A stretch of 44,851 nucleotides of DNA from NCBI GenBank assembly GCA_944325895.1, contig CALVCA010000012.1, positions 1 to 44,851 on the forward strand, written 5' to 3'. The notes below the pieces were generated by a model, which searched no databases, was not told where the DNA came from, and was given only the letters and a program-made list of their open reading frames with translations. This document shows, in pieces, positions 39,858 through 44,851 of this stretch (position 1 is the first letter of the stretch; the number at the start of each line of letters is the position of its first letter). The position numbers and the translations under genes are program-made. The stretch comes from Candidatus Gastranaerophilales bacterium (GTDB lineage: Bacteria > Cyanobacteriota > Vampirovibrionia > Gastranaerophilales > Gastranaerophilaceae).

Positions 39858-41498
39858 ATGATTAAACAGCTGAGGTTAAAGAATTACATATTAATAGATG
39901 ATTTGACCGCTAATTTTGATAAGGGTTTAAATATAATAACCGGTGAAACCGGAGCCGGAAAAAGTATTTTGATAAATGCAATCGATTTGGCTTTTGCCCC
40001 GAGGGTATCAAAAGAGGTGATAAAAACCGGCTGTGAAAAAGCGGTTATTGAACTTGTTATTGATAATAAAAATCACGATTTGACCGGTTTTTACGAAGAA
40101 AACGGGATTGATAATTTGGGTGATGAAATAATAATTTCCAGAGAAATAACCCAAAATGCGGTACGTTCAAGGATAAACGGCACACTTGTAAATACCGAAA
40201 TATTAAAAATATTGAGAGCAATTTTTATAGATATTCATTCTCAGCATCAAACTTATACTTTTATGCAGCCTAAATATCACATAAAACTTTTGGATTCATA
40301 CGGCAAGAATTTTTACGGAGCAAAACTGGATGAATATAAAAATCTGTATTCAAAATATCAGACAGCACTTTCGGATTTGGAAAAAGCCCGCAATGCGGCT
40401 GATGCAACGGAAGCCCAAATTGATTTTTTAAAATTCCAAATAAACGAAATTGAAGCTGCCGAAATAAAACCTGAAGATGAAGATTTACAGAATGAACTTA
40501 CGGTTTTGGAAAACGCAGAAAAGTTGAAAGAATTAACAGGCTCTGCTTCATGGTGTTTGAACGGGGATGAAGGCTCTATTTTGGAAGCTTTGAATAAAAT
40601 TAAACAGGATATTTCAAAGGCGGAATCTTATGATGCAAAATTGACTGATTTCAGCCAAAATATTATTGAAGCTTATGAAATTTTAAAAGAAACTGCAAGC
40701 AATCTTAATTCTTACAGCCAAAATTTGGAAAATGATACCCAAAGATTAAACGAAATACAGGAGCGGATTTATCTTTTAGATAAATTAAAGCGTAAATATG
40801 GTTCAAGTTTGCAGGACGTGTTAGACGAATATGAAAAATTAAAAAAAGAATTGGATACAATAGAATTTTCTGCGGAAAAAGTAAGAGAACTGGAAGAACT
40901 TTCAAATAAATTAAAATCGGAGCTTGAGGAAAAAGCGTCTGTAATCAGCGAATGCAGAAAAGAATATGCACAGGTTTTATCGGTTCAGGTTCAAGATAAG
41001 CTTGAATTTTTAGAGCTTCCCAAATCAAAATTTAAAATAGATGTAACCCCGAAAGAACTTTCAAAAGACGGAGCGGACAATGTTGAATTTTTACTGACGA
41101 CAAATGTGTCGGAAGATTTAAAACCGCTTGCAAAAGTAGCTTCGGGAGGCGAAATTTCCCGTGTTATGCTCGCCATAAAATCAATATTCAGCGACGACAT
41201 TGATACGGTTGTGTTTGATGAAATTGATACGGGTATTTCAGGCAAAGCCTCTCAAAGCGTTGCCGATGAAATGGTTAAATTGTCTAAATCTCATCAAATT
41301 ATATTGATTACCCATCAGCCGATTATTGCCTCAAAAGCTGATAAGCATTTTTATGTAAGAAAATCCCAAACTGATTTGACTAAAATTGAAGTTTATGTCC
41401 TGACAGGCGACAACAGAATAAAAGCATTGGCAGAACTTGCAGCCGGAGAGATAAATGATAAATCAGTCGAGTTTGCAAAGGCTCTTTTGGCTACCTGA
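39858..41498 (+). CDS. recN: DNA repair protein RecN
   Basis: A 546-aa SMC-like ATPase for double-strand break repair. Walker A GETGAGKS at 29-36; long coiled-coil arms at about 155-345 separated by a short hinge; ABC signature LAKVASGGEISRVMLAIK; Walker B VVFDEIDTGISG; and the ITHQP switch. Full length. No ribosome site; the -10 box ends six bases before ATG. No LexA-like box was recognised. Confidence 0.95.
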   Translation: MIKQLRLKNYILIDDLTANFDKGLNIITGETGAGKSILINAIDLAFAPRVSKEVIKTGCEKAVIELVIDNKNHDLTGFYEENGIDNLGDEIIISREITQNAVRSRINGTLVNTEILKILRAIFIDIHSQHQTYTFMQPKYHIKLLDSYGKNFYGAKLDEYKNLYSKYQTALSDLEKARNAADATEAQIDFLKFQINEIEAAEIKPEDEDLQNELTVLENAEKLKELTGSASWCLNGDEGSILEALNKIKQDISKAESYDAKLTDFSQNIIEAYEILKETASNLNSYSQNLENDTQRLNEIQERIYLLDKLKRKYGSSLQDVLDEYEKLKKELDTIEFSAEKVRELEELSNKLKSELEEKASVISECRKEYAQVLSVQVQDKLEFLELPKSKFKIDVTPKELSKDGADNVEFLLTTNVSEDLKPLAKVASGGEISRVMLAIKSIFSDDIDTVVFDEIDTGISGKASQSVADEMVKLSKSHQIILITHQPIIASKADKHFYVRKSQTDLTKIEVYVLTGDNRIKALAELAAGEINDKSVEFAKALLAT

Positions 41499-41508
41499 GC
41501 ACTTGCAT

Positions 41509-41529
41509 TTTTACGTTGAGTACGTAAAA
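41509..41529. promoter_or_regulatory. 8-bp inverted repeat between recN and pgi
   Basis: TTTTACGT (41509-41516), loop TGAGT, ACGTAAAA (41522-41529). No T-run follows, so an operator for pgi is as likely as a terminator of recN. Confidence 0.4.
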
Positions 41530-41549
41530 TTAGTATATGAGGGTATTTT

Positions 41550-42938
41550 ATGATTACGTTGAACTATAAATTCGCTGACAGTGCCGTTGTAGGTGCTGAT
41601 AACGGATTGGATATTCAAAAAGAATTTGATACTTATAAAGATACTATTGCGAATATAATATTAGATTTGAACAAAAAGAAAGATAAACCGGGACAGTGGC
41701 TTCAATGGATGAATTTGGGCTACAGTGAGGAAACAGTTTGGTATGTAAAAGAGTATGCGGCACTTGTAGAGGGCAGATTTGATAATATTTTGGTGCTGGG
41801 TATTGGCGGCTCTGCACTGGGGGGATTAGCTGTTACTGAAGCTCTTTTAAAACCCTGTTGGAATTTTTTGACAAAAGAACAAAGAAATAATTTCCCGAGG
41901 GTTTTCTTTTTGGACAATATTGATCCTGATTATATTTTAGGTCTTTTGGATGTGCTTGATTTGAAAAAGACACTTGTAAACGTAATAACCAAATCAGGTT
42001 CGACTGCAGAAACAATGTCGCAGTTTATGATTATAAAAGACAGGCTGGAAAAAGAACTCGGTGAAGAATACAGAAAAAATATCGTTGCAACGACGGATAA
42101 AAATACCGGTGTTTTAAAACAAATCGCTGATCAAGAAGGATATAAAACTTTTATAATCCCGAATGATGTCGGCGGAAGATTTTCGGTATTTTCGGCTGTC
42201 GGATTGTTGCCGTTTGCACTTTTGGGACTTGATATTGATGAAATAATTAACGGTGTTAAGGATATGGATTTAATCCTTAAAAATACCGATATAAACGAAA
42301 ATATTGCCGCACAAAACGCATTAATTCATTATCTTTTGGATACGCAAAAAGGTAAAAATATTACGGTTATGATGCCGTATTCGCAGAGATTGCGATATAT
42401 ATCGGACTGGTTTGTGCAGTTATGGGCAGAATCTTTGGGAAAAGAAAAAAACCTGAACGGCGAAATTGTTCATGTCGGTCCTACTCCTGTTAAAGCTTTA
42501 GGGGCTACAGATCAGCATTCTCAAATCCAGCTGTTTAATGAAGGACCAAATAACAAAATTATCAATTTTATAAGAGTAAAAGAATTTGATAATGTTTTGA
42601 CAATCCCGAAGATATTCGAATATACAGGGATAGGCTATTTGGGCGGAAAAAGCATAAACGATTTGATGAGTGCGGAAGCTGATTCAACACGGGTTGCATT
42701 GAGTGATTATAACAAACCGACAATAACCGTTACTTTGCCGAAGGTAAACGGCTATTACGTGGCACAGCTTTTGTATATGTTTGAAATTCAAACAGCTATT
42801 GCCGGTGCACTTTATAATATAGATGCATTTACGCAGCCTGGGGTTGAACAGGCAAAAAATTATACTTATGCTCTAATGGGCAGAGTCGGGTATGAAGAGT
42901 CTGCAAATGAACTTTACAGAAAAATGAGTGCTATATAA
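41550..42938 (+). CDS. pgi: glucose-6-phosphate isomerase
   Basis: A 462-aa enzyme of the shorter Bacillus/Thermotoga-like type. Motifs: VLGIGGSALGG (about 80-90), TKSGSTAETMSQF (149-161), GGRFSVFSAVGLLP, the active-site segment VGPTPVKALGATDQHSQIQ, and a C-terminal PGVEQAKNY with the conserved Lys. It interconverts glucose-6-phosphate and fructose-6-phosphate. Start supported by GAGGG. The stop overlaps the next start by one base (TAATG). Confidence 0.95.
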   Translation: MITLNYKFADSAVVGADNGLDIQKEFDTYKDTIANIILDLNKKKDKPGQWLQWMNLGYSEETVWYVKEYAALVEGRFDNILVLGIGGSALGGLAVTEALLKPCWNFLTKEQRNNFPRVFFLDNIDPDYILGLLDVLDLKKTLVNVITKSGSTAETMSQFMIIKDRLEKELGEEYRKNIVATTDKNTGVLKQIADQEGYKTFIIPNDVGGRFSVFSAVGLLPFALLGLDIDEIINGVKDMDLILKNTDINENIAAQNALIHYLLDTQKGKNITVMMPYSQRLRYISDWFVQLWAESLGKEKNLNGEIVHVGPTPVKALGATDQHSQIQLFNEGPNNKIINFIRVKEFDNVLTIPKIFEYTGIGYLGGKSINDLMSAEADSTRVALSDYNKPTITVTLPKVNGYYVAQLLYMFEIQTAIAGALYNIDAFTQPGVEQAKNYTYALMGRVGYEESANELYRKMSAI

Positions 42939-43444
42939 TGCGTTTTCATATTTTAAAAATTTTTATATCAGCTGTGTTTCTACTTATTTTTTCCGTTAAC
43001 GTTTCAGGAGAAGAAAATTATAATGGAAAAATGTTAAAAACAGGAATTTCTTTAACCGAACAAATCCCGTCAGGTTTTTTTGGCACGTGGCGGGTAAAAT
43101 CTTTTTTGAAACAAACAAACAGCCCCGAAAGTTTCAAAAAAGAAAATATTGATATTTGGAACTTATCAAAATCAGGTGACGTCATTAATTTAAGTAACCC
43201 GTTTACCGGAGCAAGTGCTTCAGTATCAGTAGGTTATGTTGAAGGAACAAATATTAAATTTTCAAGAAAAGGAAATTATGACGGAAGAATTTTGACAGAT
43301 ACAGTGGAATTAAAGCTTTCAAAAGACAAATTCACGGGAGTTAATACGCTTGTATTGGAAGTGTTATCAGGCAATTCAGTTATAAAAACATCAAAAGCAG
43401 TATATATTTTAGAGGGTGAAAAAATAGCAGGAGGAAGTGAATGA
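42938..43444 (+). CDS. exported orphan, 168 aa
   Basis: Signal peptide at about 1-24 (ILKIFISAVFLLIFSVNVSG), then a predicted beta-rich domain starting IPSGFFGTWRVKSFL, which is vaguely like the opening of lipocalin-type barrels (G-x-W). No family claimed. It is translated by coupling between pgi and trxB (TAATG and ATGA overlaps). Probably periplasmic or surface protein. Confidence 0.65.
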   Translation: MRFHILKIFISAVFLLIFSVNVSGEENYNGKMLKTGISLTEQIPSGFFGTWRVKSFLKQTNSPESFKKENIDIWNLSKSGDVINLSNPFTGASASVSVGYVEGTNIKFSRKGNYDGRILTDTVELKLSKDKFTGVNTLVLEVLSGNSVIKTSKAVYILEGEKIAGGSE

Positions 43445-44379
43445 AGGAATTTGATACAATAATTTTAGGCGGCGGTCCGGCAGGATTTTCAGCAGGGATA
43501 TATGCAGCCCGCAGTGCTTTAAAAACAGCAATTATTGATATAAATATGATGGGCGGTCAGCCTTCAAATTATTTGGAGTTGGAAAATTATCCGGGATTTT
43601 CACACATAGGCGGGTTTGAGCTAATGGAAAAATTTGAAGAACACGCAGATAAATTTGGTATTGAAAAATTCCCGATGCAGGAAATAGAAAAAATAGATTT
43701 GATATCAAATCCGAAAGTTATTTTGACAAAAGAAGACGAATTCAGAGCAAAAACGGTTATAATAGCAACCGGAGCTCAGCCCATGAAACTGGGAATTGAA
43801 GGTGAAAAAGAATTTGTCGGACGGGGCGTAAGTTATTGTGCTGTATGCGACGGTGCTTTTTATAAGGAAAAAACAGTTGCAGTTGTCGGCGGAGGTAATT
43901 CTGCAGTTGAAGAAGCCTGTTATTTAACTAAATTTGCCGATAAAGTGTATATAATTCACAGACGTGATGCTTTAAGAGCTGATAAAATCGTTCAGCAAAG
44001 AGCTTTTAATAATCCTAAAATAGAATTTGTTTGGGACAGCGTGGTTAAAGAAATTAAAGGTTCTCAGCTTGTTGAAAAACTTGTTATTGAAAACGTTAAA
44101 ACCCATGACGTTTTTGAACTTGCGGTTAACGGTGTTTTCCCTTATATCGGCATTGTACCGAACATTGATTTTATCAACGGTCAGCTTGAGCAGGATAAAG
44201 GCGGTTTTATAATGACAGATGAAACAATGAAAACATCTCTTGACGGTGTATATGCGGTGGGCGATGTAAGACATACTCCTTTACGTCAGGTAATAACAGC
44301 CGCATCTGACGGTGCTGTCGGGGCTGTTTATGCCGCTAAGTACGTAGAAGAAACAAAATCCGTTGAATTTATCAAGTAA
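43441..44379 (+). CDS. trxB: thioredoxin reductase
   Basis: A 312-aa NADPH-dependent flavoprotein. FAD site ILGGGPAGFSAGIYAARSA (8-26), redox-active CAVC at 133-136 in SYCAVCDGAFY, NADPH site VVGGGNSAVEEA with HRRDALRA, and C-terminal YAVGDVRHTPLRQVITAASDG for FAD. Full length. It reduces thioredoxin, which can feed the CcdA/thioredoxin pair at 9613-10693. Confidence 0.95.
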   Translation: MKEFDTIILGGGPAGFSAGIYAARSALKTAIIDINMMGGQPSNYLELENYPGFSHIGGFELMEKFEEHADKFGIEKFPMQEIEKIDLISNPKVILTKEDEFRAKTVIIATGAQPMKLGIEGEKEFVGRGVSYCAVCDGAFYKEKTVAVVGGGNSAVEEACYLTKFADKVYIIHRRDALRADKIVQQRAFNNPKIEFVWDSVVKEIKGSQLVEKLVIENVKTHDVFELAVNGVFPYIGIVPNIDFINGQLEQDKGGFIMTDETMKTSLDGVYAVGDVRHTPLRQVITAASDGAVGAVYAAKYVEETKSVEFIK

Positions 44380-44393
44380 TTATTAAAAATTTA

Positions 44394-44402
44394 TGTTATA
44401 AT
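44394..44402 (+). promoter_or_regulatory. extended -10 promoter of the 85-aa gene
   Basis: TGT followed by TATAAT at 44397-44402; predicted leader about 45 nt with TGGAGGT ribosome site. Confidence 0.55.
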
Positions 44403-44453
44403 AGTAGCAAAAGTTTTTATGTTTGTGTTTTATGTATCTATGGAGGTTAATGT

Positions 44454-44711
44454 ATGAGAGTAAATGGTGTAAATTTATTTAATAATTACAGAAAAAACTT
44501 TTTAGGTACCATCAGGTTTAAAGATTCAAACGGTAATTTAGTCGGCGAACAAGTTGTTGAAAACGGCAAAACCAAATCCACAACGTCATATTTTTATGAT
44601 GACGAAAATAAACTTATGCTTGTTGTGAACAAATCTTTTGAAGAACCTGATGTTGTTACAACGACTGTTGATTATTCTAATTTGTATGATGTCGATGTAA
44701 AAAAATCTTAG
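44454..44711 (+). CDS. small orphan, 85 aa
   Basis: No family recognised. Starts MRVNGVNLFNNYRKNFLGTI; the rest looks beta-rich with a repeated Thr/Val pattern. No signal peptide. A strong GGAGG ribosome site and its own promoter suggest good expression. The NFLG segment at 15-18 loosely recalls the short motif in other orphans of this window. Confidence 0.68.
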   Translation: MRVNGVNLFNNYRKNFLGTIRFKDSNGNLVGEQVVENGKTKSTTSYFYDDENKLMLVVNKSFEEPDVVTTTVDYSNLYDVDVKKS

Positions 44712-44726
44712 CTATAGTTAATGAAG

Positions 44727-44851
44727 TGAATAAGGGAATAAGTTCGTATCTAAAATGAGTATGGAGCCACGCACCACCACACATTACTTGATAAAATCCA
44801 TGCAAAACCCGGTGTGTCTACGTGCGTAGCACTGTCATCCTGAACTTGTTT
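44727..44851. repeat. dispersed repeat units at window end
   Basis: An inverted copy (one mismatch in 27) of the unit at 30980-31006 lies at 44728-44754. The segment from about 44789 shares ATGCAAAAC and GTCTACGTGCGTAGCAC with the 51-bp repeats at 3873 and 4006. GTCATCCTGAACTTGTTT at the edge begins another variant of the GTCATCCTGA unit. No gene is visible after 44711. Confidence 0.75.

Overview
The window is about 45 kb of compact, AT-rich bacterial chromosome, mostly housekeeping genes. The best lineage guess is an uncultured gut or host-associated relative of non-photosynthetic Cyanobacteria (Melainabacteria / Gastranaerophilales). This is inference. It rests on the low GC, an SLH-domain exported protein, a ThrS without the TGS domain, and several small orphan proteins carrying a short aromatic-Gly/Ala-Asn/Lys motif (CFGNN, GFKGK, SFKAN, VFTG) near the N-terminus, which I associate with that lineage. 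No rRNA, prophage, transposase or CRISPR array was seen.

Layout. 1-3538: 3'-truncated meso-diaminopimelate dehydrogenase, a small orphan, an SLH protein and a UmuC-type Y-family polymerase. 3590-4085: a non-coding array of dispersed repeats. 4156-7559: DedA protein, then on the minus strand an ssb-like / four-carbon acid sugar kinase / PdxA2 set (probable D-threonate or D-erythronate use) and an XRE regulator. 7661-10693: thrS with a possible leader pseudoknot, then a membrane thioredoxin plus CcdA pair. 10737-14051: tightly overlapping operon ribH-murQ-gpsA-ricT. 14048-22814: two orphans, mutS, an orphan, an alternative sigma factor, prepilin peptidase, an HD-GYP protein, an AGCS transporter and a type-4 uracil-DNA glycosylase. 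22796-25354 (minus strand): lineage-type proteins, including a possible Cys phosphatase and a membrane protein preceded by what looks like a complete histidine transcription attenuator. 25405-30499: YggU-like protein, RelA/SpoT, SpoU methyltransferase, Xaa-Pro aminopeptidase, parvulin. 30539-30866: a structured unannotated stretch and tRNA-Gly(TCC). 31057-37550: tig-clpP-clpX-polA and a small exported protein. 37543-44711: tlyA, tatD, a P-loop kinase, a 52-aa gene, recN, pgi, an exported orphan, trxB and an 85-aa orphan. The last 120 bases return to the dispersed repeats.

The strongest unexplained signal lies at 24836-24980 on the minus strand. A consensus promoter (TTGCAA, 17 bp, TATAAT) is followed 6 nt later by an 18-codon reading frame, MKKTIEIVKIHHDHSLSR. 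Next come three mutually exclusive RNA hairpins, the last an intrinsic terminator with eight U, then the ribosome site of a 401-aa membrane protein. This is the textbook arrangement of amino-acid attenuation, but the controlled gene is not a his biosynthesis gene.

Other general features: several genes (umuC-like, a 68-aa orphan, sigma factor, agcS, relA, recN and the leader peptide itself) have a -10 box ending 5-9 nt before the ATG and little or no ribosome site, which predicts leaderless mRNAs; and five convergent gene pairs overlap at their 3' ends without visible terminators.
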